Shown: one piece after another, positions 11,616-23,197 of the stretch | Layout of the letters: every line of letters starts with the position of its first letter | Position numbering within the stretch: position 1 is the stretch's first letter | Position numbers and translations under genes: made by a program | The notes under the pieces: model-generated | What the model was told of the DNA's origin: nothing | Seen by the model: the letters and a program-made list of their open reading frames with translations, nothing else | Database searches by the model: none | Assembly (NCBI RefSeq): GCF_040869045.1 | Contig: NC_090324.1 | Coordinates: 194,616,028-194,680,027, forward strand | Source: Eurosta solidaginis | Taxonomy: Eukaryota; Arthropoda; Insecta; Diptera; Tephritidae | Direction: 5' to 3' | DNA: 64,000 nucleotides

Positions 11616-13385
11616 AAAATTTTACAATGCTTATGGGCACTAGTACACACAGGTATGTGTGAGTGGTAGGTAGTACGTATGCATATTTATATTTTTACCG
11701 CTGTGAGCCCGCGGTATAGCAACTTTGATGCCGGGAAACCCAACGAAGGAGCTGTATCGTGGATTCATCGGCTTTTGTTGCAAAGAGGCTCGTCCCCTTT
11801 GTATCTAGCAGCCAGCAAGGAAACACGAATCATACGTCACGTAAGTGCTAACAATTTTCAAATACTTAATACTTTATTCTGTTAAACCTTTTCCTTAACA
11901 CTTGTTGTATTTCAATATATTCAATAAAAAACCATTGTCATTCCATATATTGACACGAATCCTTTTGGTGTTATTATTCATTTCATTTTCCCGCCTAACA
12001 CATTCATCTACAATTCCGTGGGTGCGCGCCGTTGCCAACACGAAATTTTACATGGTTCTTACCGCGCCGTTCAAGAGAACCGCATAGAGAGATTAATACA
12101 GTCCACTTTCACTCCAAAAGCAGATAATTAGGAAGCAGTTAATACACTCGTGATAATACACCAGTATCAACATCAGCAATTTGCAGACAACAAGTGATAC
12201 AATTTCTTGGTGATACAAGCAAAAAATTCGTAATAATACAGCGAGGAAAAGCACAACATCAACACCAAACATCAACAACAACATCTAAAATCATATTTTT
12301 TCACCCAGGATCAACAACAATTTGATTAAATGTACGTGGTTTATAAGTTTTCCGTGCTAGGTAGGGCTTTTTTTTCATTTTTCGCTAAAAAAAAGTGTTT
12401 CCTTTTATTAAAACCCTACAAGTGATTATGTGAAGTGAAAAATTAAGCTCAAATACCGCTTTGCGCCTCTTTTCTACTTTCACCTTTGCAGGATTTATCT
12501 CCAAAAAACCATTTTAATTCACAGCACAAAATTTCGAGTTGTTAAGGTTATTTATCTTATTATCTCACATACAAATCACTTGCACTTATTTTACACGGGC
12601 AATACGACTCATTTTTTTTTTCTTTTTTGTTGTTATAATACAAAGTGCGGCCAACGTGGTGTGATGGTAGCGTGCTCCGCCTGCCACACCATATGCCCCG
12701 GGTTCGCACCCGCGCAAGGCAACATCAAAATTTAGGAAATAAGGTTTTTCAGTTAGAAGAAAATTTTTCTGGGCGGGGTCGCCCCTCGACAGTGTTTGAA
12801 AATCTCTCAGTGAAAACTCATCTGCATTGCAGATGCCGTTCGGAGTCCGCATAAAATATGGAGGTCCCGTCCAGCCAATTTGTAGGGAAAATCAAACGGA
12901 GCACGACGCAAATTGGAAGAGAAGCTCGGCCTTAGATCTGTTTGAAGGTTATCGTGTCTTATATTTTTTTTTTATAATACAAAGTGCACTTAGTTTTGTC
13001 CACACATATTGTTGTTGTTGTTTGGGTGGCCAATAGGGGCTTATTTCTCATACAATTAAAAAAAAAATCAAATCAGTTTTGTCTGCTCTATTTTTTGGAA
13101 TACAAAAGTTCACAGTCCTTGTTTAAGTTACCAAAAAGTCCAAAGCGAGTGTTTCATAATTTTTTTTATTAACACCACTTTCACTAGCCATTACATATTG
13201 GCTTACACAATTTATTAGCACATCTGCATTAGCACATTCCTTTAAATTACTAGCTTTCTTGCAAGCTTCGAAGCCACTTCCACCAGAAATCTTTCTCGAA
13301 CAGTCCCTCATTTCAGTTCATTTTCACTAAATACTCTCTGCAAAGGCAATTAGCTAATTAATATTTCAATAAATTTTTATTTAAT
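11616..13385 (+). mobile_element. BEL/Pao leader, unit 2
   Basis: It has the same order as unit 1 but without the 1.13-kb tandem duplication. A small deletion removes the TTAGGTCATAGACC block after 11627. It carries SINE copy 4. Confidence 0.75.
12649..12972 (+). mobile_element. tRNA-derived SINE, copy 4 (internal deletion)
   Basis: It starts GGCCAACGTGGTGTGATGG and has B box GGGTTCGCACCCG. Perfect 15-bp target duplications (tataatacaaagtgc) lie at 12634-12648 and 12973-12987. About 30 bp after GTGTTTG (near 12798) are missing relative to copies 1 and 2. Confidence 0.9.
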
Positions 13386-14151
13386 ATGATGAATGCGTAT
13401 ATACGCCAAGCATATGCAGTTACAGAGTTTGAAAATGACTATAATGATATGTCCTCTTCAGCCCATAAAAAAACACACCCTTTTATTCCAAAAGAAGGAG
13501 TTGAATTCGCTATGCGAAAAGCCGAAGCAGACATATGAAGATCTCTTGAGCTCCTCAGAACTCGAGTAAAAAGAGCTGTCGGCCATTAAAGAGAAGCACG
13601 AAATTACATACTTCAGCTTTCTCAAGTGCCAGGCAGCAATGGCTGAACTTCGGAAAAACTGGAGAAAGCTGAGAAGAAAGAAGAAAGCTCAGGAGATAGG
13701 GAATATCGGGTTCGCCTGCCAGCATGTGATACGGACGTTTTATTGGCCATCATTTAGAGACATAGTCACAGCTATATACATACGTAAACAAAACCTCGCA
13801 GCAGTAGAAAAGTTATATTATTTAAACCAAAAGACTCAAGGTGAGGCCAAAGAAATAGTTGGACGATGTCCTTTAACGAAAGACGGTTTCGAAACAGCAT
13901 GGAAAAATCTATGTGACCGATACGAAAATAAACGTATCTTAGTAAACGCCCAAATAAAAAAAGCAGTTGAGAGTGAATGCGGTAGCTCCAACAAGAAACT
14001 GCAGCGTGAAGTAAATAATTGCACCTCGGCGCTCCAATGTCATCATATAGACATATCAAACTGGAATGCAATTATAACGTATCTATGTTCAACAAAATTG
14101 CCAGAAACCACGTTGGCACTCTGGGAACAAACTATCGAAAACAAAACAGAA
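13386..14151 (+). pseudogene. gag: BEL/Pao gag, unit 2, frameshifted
   Basis: The ATG at 13386 matches the other copies. Frameshifts occur near 13475 and 13650, and a stop replaces serine near 13568. The later part (GEAKEIVGRCPLTKDGFETAW, ALWEQTIENKTE) is readable. It breaks off into a short piece of the 130-bp repeat. Confidence 0.8.
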
Positions 14152-14366
14152 AGGGAGTGGGCCTTAGATCTATAGGTGAACGCCTTTTCGAGATATCGCT
14201 ATGGACGCCTACATACGCCAAGCATATGCAGTGACAGAGTTTGAAAATGACTATAATGATATGTTCTCTTCAGCCCATACAAAACACACCCCTTTATTCC
14301 AAAAGACGGAATTGAATTCGTTATGCGAAAAGGCGAAGCAGACATATGAAGACCTCTTGAGATCTT
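14150..14366 (+). other. Chimeric junction: minisatellite piece plus second gag start
   Basis: After gag codons for ENKTE there are about 50 bp of the 130-bp repeat (AGGGAGTGGGCCTTAGATC to GAGATATCGC). A second gag N-terminus follows from the ATG at 14201. That restart runs to about 14366 and jumps to sequence before the protease (ATTTCGAATCAGCC). The order needs at least two rearrangements. Confidence 0.8.
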
Positions 14367-16480
14367 ATTTCGAATCAGCCAAAACCAACAAATAATTCAG
14401 ATACGATCCGAGTATCAGCGTCACGAGAAGCTCAAATACGACGCAATGCTGAAAGAGAAAATACTCCGATTAATAATGTGAACTCATATTTCGCAAATAC
14501 AAGTAAAGGGTTATTACTAAGGACAACTCAGGTTAATATTCATTTTAATGACGTTGACTATTCGGCACGAGCCCTAATAGACTCGGGATCCTAATGCTCA
14601 TTCATTACCGAGAAACTCAAGCGCAGAATTAATCTGCCATCCAAACACCTGCATGCCCAAGTTTCGGGCATCAATAATACAATGTCTGCACAAGTAAAAG
14701 AAGCGTGCTACATACAACTTCGGTCACCAACACACCCATTAATAGAGATCAATACGATCATGCTGGTTTTACCACAACTAACAGGGAATCTTCCAACTTC
14801 CCCCATAAACGCAATGACAAGGCAAGCATTCGCTGACTTAGTACTGACTGACAAAAGATTCTTTGTCAATGAGCCAGTCGATCTTATTCTGGGCGGATAC
14901 ATATACCCCCAAATTATGTTAGGCGGCATTAGGAAAGATGTTCTAAACACATTAATAGCACAGGAAACGGCGTTCGGCTGAAATCTAACAGGCCAGACAG
15001 ATGCTGTTGATACAAATAAAACTCTAGTATCATATTCCAGCGAGGTCACGTTGGACAAACAGTTGTCAGCATTTTGGGAATTAGAGGAGATTCCAAGGAA
15101 AAGAAGCATCAACAACGAGGATATGTACTGCGAAGAGCTATTCAAATCCACAACAATTCGGAGAGATGATGGCAAATACGAGGTTTCCTCACTCTTTAGG
15201 AAAGAATTTAGCTTAGGTACCTCTCTAAAAAGGGTGTGTTCTCAATTATATCGCAATGAGACACGACTATATAAAAATCCCGATCTGCAAACAGAATGCA
15301 ATAGAGTTGTATCTGAATACGAAACCCAAGGGCGTATGAAACAAGTCAGTAATATCCCGCCAGACTCAACCGACTGTTACTTCCTTCCTCACCAAGCTGT
15401 AATAAAGGAGGGAAGCACAACAACCAAAGTCAGAGTCGTATTTAATGCATCATGCCCTACCACAAATGGAAAAAGTCTAAATGATGCCTTATATCCAGGT
15501 CCATTTCTTCAATCCTAACAATCTTAATACTTAGTTGAAGATTGTTCAAATACGTCTTCAAAAGCGACATCGAGAAAATGTATCGCTAAATATGGGTCAA
15601 TGAAGACCAAACAAAATACCAGCGAATCATATTTCGCAAATGCCCCAAAAACCCAACTAACCTATACGAATTGAAAACGGTAACCTTTGGGGTCAACTGT
15701 GCTCCATACCTTGCGATTCGGACGCTGCACCAACTCGCTGATGACGTGGAGACCTCGCATCCAATGGCAGCAGATATCCTGCGAAATTGTATGTACGTTG
15801 ATGACGTACTCGCCGGTGGACACAGCATCGAAACTGCGATAAGGGCAAGGTATCAAATATCATCGGCATTACAAACGGCAGGTTTGCTGTTGCGAAAATG
15901 GACGTCCAACTGCAAGAAAATTCTACATTATATATCGAAGCAATGCTTATTAAACGAGGATTTCTTGAGTTTGAAGACACCAGCACGGTAAAAGCACTCG
16001 GCATCAGGTGGAACGCCCATTTCGACTTCTTCTATTTTACAGCGAAACCCATTGAAAACAACCATGCCGTAACAAAAAGGCCAATACTTTCTGCGATCGC
16101 AAAACTTTTCGACCCTCTTGGCTAGCTGGCACTATTCGTCATTGTAGCCATGATGATAATGCAAAACGTTTGGTTGGAACGGACAGGCTGGGACGAAAAC
16201 GTGTCAGAAACCACTTTACATGGATGGGAATTATTCATGACTGACTACGAAAAAATTAACGACCTACGTATACCGCGATGGGTTCATTATACATTGAAGG
16301 ACAATATCCAAATACATGGCTTCAGCTACGGTTTTCCTAAGGGTAAAAACAAAGGATCAAGTCTTCACCAACGTGTTGATAGCCAAGACGAGAGTAGCCC
16401 CGGTCAAAACCATATCCTTGCCTCGACTCGAACTCTGCGGTGCAGTTCTACTAGCAGAAATAATCGAATCTGTGAGGGTA
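14367..16480 (+). pseudogene. pro-pol: BEL/Pao protease and reverse transcriptase, unit 2
   Basis: The protease keeps DSGS but the next codon is a stop (near 14594). A linker and RT with KVRVVFNASCP, VTFGVNCAPYLA and YVDDVLAGG follow, so the RT catalytic box survives here. Stops or frameshifts occur near 14980, 15517, 15588 and 16124. A short deletion near 16325 removes part of the RNase H-side sequence. It ends at the same GAATCTGTGAG/GGTAACCCTG junction as unit 1. Confidence 0.85.
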
Positions 16481-17312
16481 ACCCTGAAATGTCTTTGTAT
16501 GACATGGGTATCAAATGGAAGGTATTAAAGTGTATTTTAAAAGGGAGTGGGCCATAGTTCTTTGGTGGACGCCATTTCGGGATATCACCATAAAGGTGGA
16601 CCAGGGGTGATTCTAGAATGTGTTTGTAAAATATATAGGTATCAAATGAAAGGTGGTACTGAGTATTTTAAAAGGGAGTGGGCCTTAGTTTTATAGGAGG
16701 GCACCTTTTCGAGATATCGCCATAAAGGTGGGCCAGGGGTGACTCTATAATGTGTTTGTACGATATGAGAATCAAATAAAAGGTGTTAATGAGTATTTTA
16801 AAAGGGAGTGGGCCTTAGCTCTATAGTGGATGCCTTTTCGAGATATGGCCATAAACGTGGACCAGGATTTACTCTAGAATGTGTTTGTATGATATGGGTA
16901 TGAAATGAAAGGTGTTAATGAGTATTTTAAAAGTAAAAGCAGTGTGCCTTAGTTCTATAGGTGGACTCCTTTTCGAAATATCGCCATAAAGGTAGACCAG
17001 GGGTGACTCTAGAATGTGTTTGCACGATATGGGTATCAAATGAAAGGTGTTAATGAGTATTTTAAAAGGGAGTGGGCCTTAGTTCTATAGGTGGACGCCT
17101 TTTCGAGATATGGCCATAAACGTGGACCAGGATTTACTCTAGAATGTGTTTGTACGATATGGGCATCAGATGAAAGGTGTTAATGAGTATTTTAAAAAGG
17201 AGTGGGCCTTAGCTCTATAGTGGGCGCCTTTTCGAGATATCGCCATAAAAGTGGACCAGGGGTGACTCTTGAATTTGGTTGTAAGATATGGGTATCAAAT
17301 GGAAAGTGTTTT
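16481..17312. repeat. 130-bp minisatellite, array C
   Basis: Six to seven units run directly on from unit 2 RT, as in array B. The array breaks at ATCAAATGGAAA, where a different repeat (GTGTTTTTTGTTTTAAGC) starts. Confidence 0.9.
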
Positions 17313-17885
17313 TTGTTTTAAGCAACACAAAAATAATAAACAGAAACCAACGAGGAAAGCCTGAGAATATTGCAAAGGAGAGACAAAACGATAAACAAAA
17401 AGGAAGATACAGATGACGTTGCTGCCGCATACACCTTCTGTCTCTTACAATAAACAAATTAGTATGACAATAATACCACTATGAAATGGTACCGTAATTA
17501 GTTTTAAGGTTTTAACAAAAATTAAAATAGTCCAATTATGTGAGTGCTTTATGTAATGGTTGATGTGTTATAAAATACAATTATTCACGGTTTTTTGCCT
17601 CTTGTTTGTGATATTTGTTTGTATGTAATATTGTGATCAATAATGTTTGAATGCCATGTTTCTCACATTAATTTAATGTTTTTTGTTTTTGTTATTAAAT
17701 ACAGAGAGCACCCTTGAAAAAGCTAGATTGACTAGCGAAACGACGGATTGAAAGATGAAATAAGTTGTTTTATTTGCATCAAACGCCAAATGGTCAAAAT
17801 AGCCTAACAAAAATCCTAGTTAAACAGTTTTTTATTTGGCGTTGCCGTTGCGCTGTGGATTGAGAACATTCCAAAGAGGAATTTG
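17313..17885. mobile_element. Penelope-like 3' region, second type, copy 1
   Basis: It matches 19013-19616. Near the end CTTGAAAAA is followed by GCTAG-ATTGA-CTAGC (17722-17736), then GAAACGACGG and AAATAAGTTGTTTTATTTGC. The 5-bp stem followed by GAAAC resembles a decayed hammerhead core of a Penelope-like terminal repeat. The upstream part has no readable RT or nuclease. The family call is tentative. Confidence 0.5.
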
Positions 17886-18118
17886 TGTAAGTGTTTTTAA
17901 AAGTAACTTAAAGTAAACTTGCTGTGTTACACAACATATAAGCGTTTTCAATATTAAATATATTTTAATGTTTTTCAGAAATCATTTTGTAAGCGTTGAG
18001 GGTAAATGTTTATAAATATTTTAACTGGCCTTAGCTCTATAGTGGAGGCCTTTTCGGGATATCGCCATAAAAGTGGACCGGAGTGACTCTAGAATTTGTT
18101 TGTAAGATATGGGTGTAT
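17886..18118. repeat. Splice-like repeat copy 2 plus minisatellite fragment
   Basis: Bases 17886-18027 repeat the GTAAGTG...TTTTTCAG segment. Bases 18028-18118 are one broken 130-bp repeat unit (GCCTTAGCTCTATAGTGG...GACTCTAGAATTTG). Confidence 0.75.
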
Positions 18119-18505
18119 AACTTTAATGCACTAGGCCCTTTATTTAAGTATTTGTAGATATGTTTATAACTCACTCACCATTACAAAATTTTTTTAAATA
18201 TAAACAAAGTTATAAATGGAATGAATCTAACTAAATATATATAAAACTGCGCGACGGCGGTAAGTTAAAACGGGCGATAAAAGAGCGGGCGTTGCGATGC
18301 GGACACGATCGATGCGTGGGTGTGGATAGTTTTAGATAAACTAAAAAACTGAAAGTGAGCGCATTAGTGGTTGGCAAGCCACAGCTGAGCTGCACTGCCT
18401 GCGCTTGGCCGCACTGGCCGGGTGTTCCCAGACGGTGGGGGCGGACCTAGTCCGAAAACTGGATCATGTCTTCACCATACCCCCCCCCCCCCCCCCCCCA
18501 CGCGT
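18119..18505. other. Flank of the zinc-knuckle gene with a poly-C tract
   Basis: AT-rich sequence gives way at about 18248 to GC-rich sequence (GCGCGACGGCGG). An uninterrupted run of about 19 C lies at 18481-18499, just beyond the stop of the minus-strand gene. Nothing else is recognised. Confidence 0.5.
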
Positions 18506-18926
18506 TTATGGGTTCAGGGCGGCATCAACCCTATCTAAGGCTGCTCGTGCCTCGGCTACTAATTCGCGAAATTTTTCATTCCGAGCCGATCGGCTTTGTA
18601 TTTCTCTCTGGCGGTTTTGCGCGCGGGCTCGTGGGGTCGCCCTGTCTCGGCGTCGAGTGTTACTTTCGTGTCGTCCCGCGTTTTTGCTTTGTAGTCGAGC
18701 TCGGTGTAAGAGTGTGTGATGGCCGAGTGAACATTTTCGGCAGCTGGAGGGGGAGTTACATGCCCCGATGCTGTGCGACACTGCCAGGCAGTTGATACAG
18801 TACCGGTGGTTCCTCGCGCACTCGTAACGCTCCTCCAGCTTCATCGTGAGGAACGCCCGGCACTTCCTTAGCACGTGTCGCTTCCCACATAGACGGCATT
18901 TATGCATCTCGGTAGATCTACGGGTC
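18506..18926 (-). CDS. Small three-knuckle zinc-finger protein, BEL/Pao-Gag-like, intact
   Basis: An intact minus-strand frame encodes 133 residues from the ATG at 18907. Three knuckles lie at residues 4-16 (CRLCGKRHVLRKC), 37-50 (CINCLAVSHSIGAC) and 56-68 (CRKCSLGHHTLLH); an Arg-rich tail follows. The order matches the Gag knuckles at 7330-7530, but capsid, protease and RT are absent. Upstream on the minus strand, a pyrimidine-rich tract ending CCTTTACAG suggests a splice acceptor, so the exon may start at 18926. It is GC-rich and lies between two copies of a Penelope-like repeat. It may be a domesticated Gag fragment, a transposed host exon or a relic; likely a nucleic-acid binder. Confidence 0.6.
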
Positions 18927-19012
18927 CTGTAAAGGCAAGGAAGAAAAATACGTATTTTTCAAAAAAAAAATGGGTTAGAAAAATACGTTGGTGAGGGTAG
19001 CTCCGGTGGAAG

Positions 19013-19616
19013 GTGTTTTTTGTTTTAAGCAACACAAAAATAATAAACAAAAACCAACGAGGAAAAGCCAGGTACACATTGGAAAGCCTGAGAATATTGC
19101 AAAGGAGAGACAAAACGATAAACAAAAAGGAAGATACAGATGACGTTGCTGCCGCCTACACCTTCTGTCTCTAACAATAAACAAATTAGTGTGACAATAA
19201 TACCACTATGAAATGGTACCGGAATTAGTTTTAAGGTTTTAACAAAAATTAAAATAGTCCAATTATGTGAGTGCTTTATGTAATGTTTTATGTGTTATAA
19301 AATACAATTATTCACGGTTTTTTTCCTCTTGTTTGTGATATCTGTTTGTATGTAATATTGTTATCAATAATGTTTGAATGCCATGTTTCTCACATTAATG
19401 TAATGTTTTTTATTTTTATTATTAAATACAGAGAGCACCCTTGAAAAAGCTAGAATGACTAGCGAAACGACGGATTGAAAGATGAAATAAGTTGTTTTAT
19501 TTGCATCAAAGGCCAAATGGTCAAAATAGCCTAACAAAAATCCTAGTTAACAGTTTTTTATTTGGCGTTGCCGTTGCGCTATCTGTGGATTGAGAACATT
19601 CCAAAGAGTCATTTCT
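19013..19616. mobile_element. Penelope-like 3' region, second type, copy 2
   Basis: It matches 17313-17885 in the same orientation, with GCTAG/CTAGC at 19449-19463 and GAAACGACGG. The two copies bracket the GC-rich zinc-knuckle gene, so this segment may have been carried in or duplicated with them. Confidence 0.5.
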
Positions 19617-19769
19617 GTAAGTGTTTTTAAAAGTAACTTAAAGTAAACTTGCTGTGTTACACAACATATAATCGTTTTCAATATTAAATATATTTTAATG
19701 TTTTTCAGAAAACATTTTGTAAGCGTTGAGGGTAAATATTTATAAATATTTTAACTGTGAAAGTAAATT
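19617..19769. repeat. Splice-like repeat, copy 3
   Basis: It is the same segment as 10463-10609 and leads directly to the target duplication gtgaaagtaaatt of the next Penelope-like dimer. Confidence 0.5.
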
Positions 19770-20064
19770 TTTATTTGTTTTTTTTTTCGGCCTTCAATAT
19801 TTAAATTATTCAATTTTTCGAGCCCAAGGCCACGCATAAATAAAAACCAAATATTTTATATGTTGCAATAAATATATTTGTTCAATGATTGATCGATATT
19901 TCGACCTCAATCTGAGATCATCTTCAGGAACTCTTGGCTGTGCCTGATCGATCTCAGATTGAGGTCGTAATTTCAATCAATCTTTAAACAAATATGTTTA
20001 TTGAAACATATAAAATATTTGGTTTTTATTTATGCGTGGGTTTGAGCTCGAAAAATTGAATAAT
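19770..20064. mobile_element. Penelope-like inverted dimer, copy 2
   Basis: It is equivalent to 10623-10914 and has the same target duplication (gtgaaagtaaatt at 19757-19769 and 20065-20077). The same insertion in two units means it was copied by segmental duplication. Confidence 0.7.
19891..19927 (-). ncRNA. Hammerhead-ribozyme-like core, second unit
   Basis: On the minus strand CTGAAGA, a GATCTC/GAGGTC stem II and GAAA occur in order, as at 10741-10777. Core and stem II match the first copy. Confidence 0.55.
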
Positions 20065-20280
20065 GTGAAAGTAAATTGTAAATGTTTAGAAAGAAAAACA
20101 CGAACAATTTATTTGCCAACTTTTTCAACTTGCAACATTTTTAAATAATTAACATAAACGTTTGTATATGAAAGAGAATGCCTGCATTTAAACCGCTTTT
20201 TGAATTATTCAAGAATGCGTTGGAATTGCAGCTAAACCTGATGTAGTGTATGTATGAAACTAGGAAATTATATATGTGTG

Positions 20281-20917
20281 CACTAGGCCGGGTCGATTTG
20301 TGGGGAGGCAAAAAAATCGCCAATTGCTCTGTGAAAATCATATTCTAGGGATCAAAATAAGAAACTTTGCCGAAGGAACCATACCTCTAAAACGAATTCT
20401 GATGTCCCCCACTTTGGGTCGTAGGGGCAAATTTTGAAAAATCCCACTTTGAAATGCCTATGTTTTTTCTTTTTGGAGTTTTTTTTTCTGTTTAGAAATT
20501 TATTTAGTCAGAACATATGTAAATGGAAAAATTAATTTAACTTAGTAATAGAAAAGAAATTAAAAAAATTATTAGAAATTAGCGTTTTTACAACCCCCTT
20601 TTAAAACCAAGGCATCACTGTGATGCATTTGCATGTCGTAAACATAGTTGTGTGGGTTTTTTACTCAACCGTTTTAAAAAAATGAAGGTATCACTGTGAC
20701 AATTGCAGATCGTAAAATTGCTTGTGTTGTTTTTTTAAGCCACCACAAGACACAGCAGGTAGAATTGAAATTGCCCCTACCCAAAAGTTCGACCCAAAGG
20801 GGGGGACATCAGAATTCGTTTTAGAGGTATGATTCCTTCGGCAAAGTTTCTTATATTGATCCCTAGAATACGATTTTCACAGAGCAATGAGCGATTTTTA
20901 ATCGACCCGCCCTAGTG
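20281..20917. mobile_element. MITE with long terminal inverted repeats
   Basis: The ends CACTAGGCCGGGTCGATT and (inverted) CACTAGGGCGGGTCGATT extend into inverted repeats of about 140 bp, including GATGTCCCCC, ACGAATTC and GGCAAAGTTTC. The 640-bp element has no ORF. Two partly repeated blocks (TATCACTGTGA and its match) lie inside. No clear target duplication is visible, so the DNA-transposon superfamily is open. Confidence 0.8.
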
Positions 20918-21623
20918 TATTATACGTATAAATTATTGAAATAATTGATTTTTTAACACTTTTTACTTATATATAAGAAACTTTTGTTAATTGTCTATAA
21001 GATTATTGTAAATCATAGACTGAATAAAAAATAAAGAAAGAAATAAAAACTATCGTTTAAAAAAGCATTAGAAAAATATTTATAAAAAGGCTTATTTTAG
21101 CAATTTTTTATAAGCTTAAAAGCAAGGAACAGTTTCGATTATTTGACGCTTATTTCTAAACGATTTATAAACAAAAAATCGAGGTTTTGTAAGCTTATTT
21201 TTTTTTGAGAAAACTTACTGAAAACATACATTACAATTACTTTGCTTGTTGGGTTGTAATCCAAACGTATGTGTTCAAAGTCAGCTGTTTGCGCATCGCA
21301 AACGCCAAAACGAGGTAAAAGCCGAATATGTGTCAAGTTTATGTGTCACTGTACATACATATGTGTTATTGTATATACATTAGGGTGGGTCGATTTGTAT
21401 GGACGAAAGTTAACCGATATCGCGTCATCGATTTTTCGATAGGATTTTGGCTCAGGAAAAAGAGTTCCACTACGCATACACAAAAAAATAAATTTCGAGC
21501 TGCGAAATTTAATTTTTTTTTACTTTTTTCGACATAGATTTTTAAGGTTTTTTTCATGGCCTACTAAAAAAAATGTTCGCTAAAAACGTTGTCGATAACA
21601 GTTTTTTGAAAAAAAAATTTCAT
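20918..21623. other. Duplicated AT-rich spacer before unit 3
   Basis: From about 20960 it matches 2790-3486 and 10950-11615, including GGGTGGGTCGATTTG at about 21386. No gene is visible. Confidence 0.6.
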
Positions 21624-23197
21624 GAAAATTATACAATTGTTTAGGTCATAGACCTAAATATATCTGCCCCCCTCGTAACATAATCAACTACCACCCACAC
21701 ATGCTTGTGGGCACTAGTACACACAGGTGTGTGTGAGTGGTAGTACGTATGCATATTTATATTTTTACCGCTGTGAGCCCGCGGTATAGCAACTTTGTTG
21801 CCGGGAAACCCAACGAAGAAGCTGTATCGTGGGTTCATCGGCTTTTGTTGCAAAGAGGCTCGTCCTCTTTGTATACAGCAGCCAGCAAGCAAACACGAAT
21901 CATACGTCACGTAAGTGCTAATATTTTTCAAATGCTTAATACTTTATTCCGCAACATCTGCTAAACTTTTTCCTTAACACTTGTTGTATTTCAATATATT
22001 CAATAAAAAACCATTGTCATTCCATGTATTAACACGAATCATTTTGGTGTTATTATTCATTTCATTTTCCCGCCTAAAAACATTCTTCTACAATTCCGTG
22101 GGTGCGCGCCGTTGCCACCACGAAATTGTAAATGGTTCTTACCGCGCCGTTCAAGAGAACCGCATAGAGAGATTAATACAGTCCACTTTCACTCCAAAAG
22201 GAGATAATTAGGAAGCAGTTAATACACTCGTGATAATACACCAGTATCAACATCAGCAATTTGCAGACAACAAGCGATAATATTTCTTGGTGACACAAGC
22301 AAAAACTTCGTAATAATACAGCGAGGAAAAGCACAACATCAACATCACAACAACATCTAAAATCACATTTGTTCACCCAGGATCAACAACAATTTGATTA
22401 AATGTACGTGGTTTATAAATTTTCCGTGCCAGGTAGGGCTTTCTTTTCATTTTTCAATAAAAAATTTCAAAAATAAAATTATATACCGTAGAAAAGTGTT
22501 TGCTTTAATTAAAACCGTACAAGTGATTGTGTGAAGTGAAAAATTAATATTTTGTGCGAAAGTTGAAAAGCATCAGGCAGTTGTTTAAAGTTTGTGCAGT
22601 ACGCCTTGTGATTATCTGGAACAATCCCCCACACGAGGTAAGATTGTCCGGACGCAGCTCAAAGTAGCACAACACTGCTCTAAAAATTAGCATAACCTCA
22701 AACACCGCTTTGCGCCACTTTTCTACTTTCACCTTTGCAGGATTATCTCCAAAAAACCATTTTAATTCACAGCACAAAATTTCGAGTTGTTAAGGTTATT
22801 TATTAGAAGCCTGTAATGTTAATTTTCCACACATTCAATTAAATAAAATTTTTATTTCACATACAAATCACTTGCACTTATTTTACACGGGCAACTGCTC
22901 TATTTTTTGGGATACAAAAGTTCACAGTCCTTGGTTAAGTTACCAAAAAGTCCATAGCGAGTGTTTCATAACTTTTTTTATTAACACCACTTTCACTAGC
23001 CATTAAATATTGGCTTATACAATTTATTAGCACATCTGCATTAGCACATTCCTTTAAATTACTGGCTTTCTTGCAAACTTCGAAGCCACTTCCACGAGAA
23101 ATCTTTCTTGAACAGTCCCTCATTTCAGTTCGTTTTCACTTAATAATCTCTGCAAAGCCGATTAGTTAATTAATATTTCAATAAATTTTTATTTAAT
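21624..23197 (+). mobile_element. BEL/Pao leader, unit 3 (no SINE)
   Basis: It keeps the segment lost from unit 0 (GATTATCTGGAACAATCCCCC near 22613). At 22888 the sequence ACACGGGCAA joins CTGCTCTATTTTTTGG directly. The other units have about 500-600 bp here, including the SINE and its flanks. Unit 3 is therefore either an ancestral state or a larger deletion; the junction does not match a clean empty SINE site. Confidence 0.75.

Noticed and set aside
22888..22900. Perfect empty site for the SINE
   Set aside because: Unit 3 lacks not only the SINE but also flanking leader on both sides, including the target word, so it is not a clean pre-insertion site.
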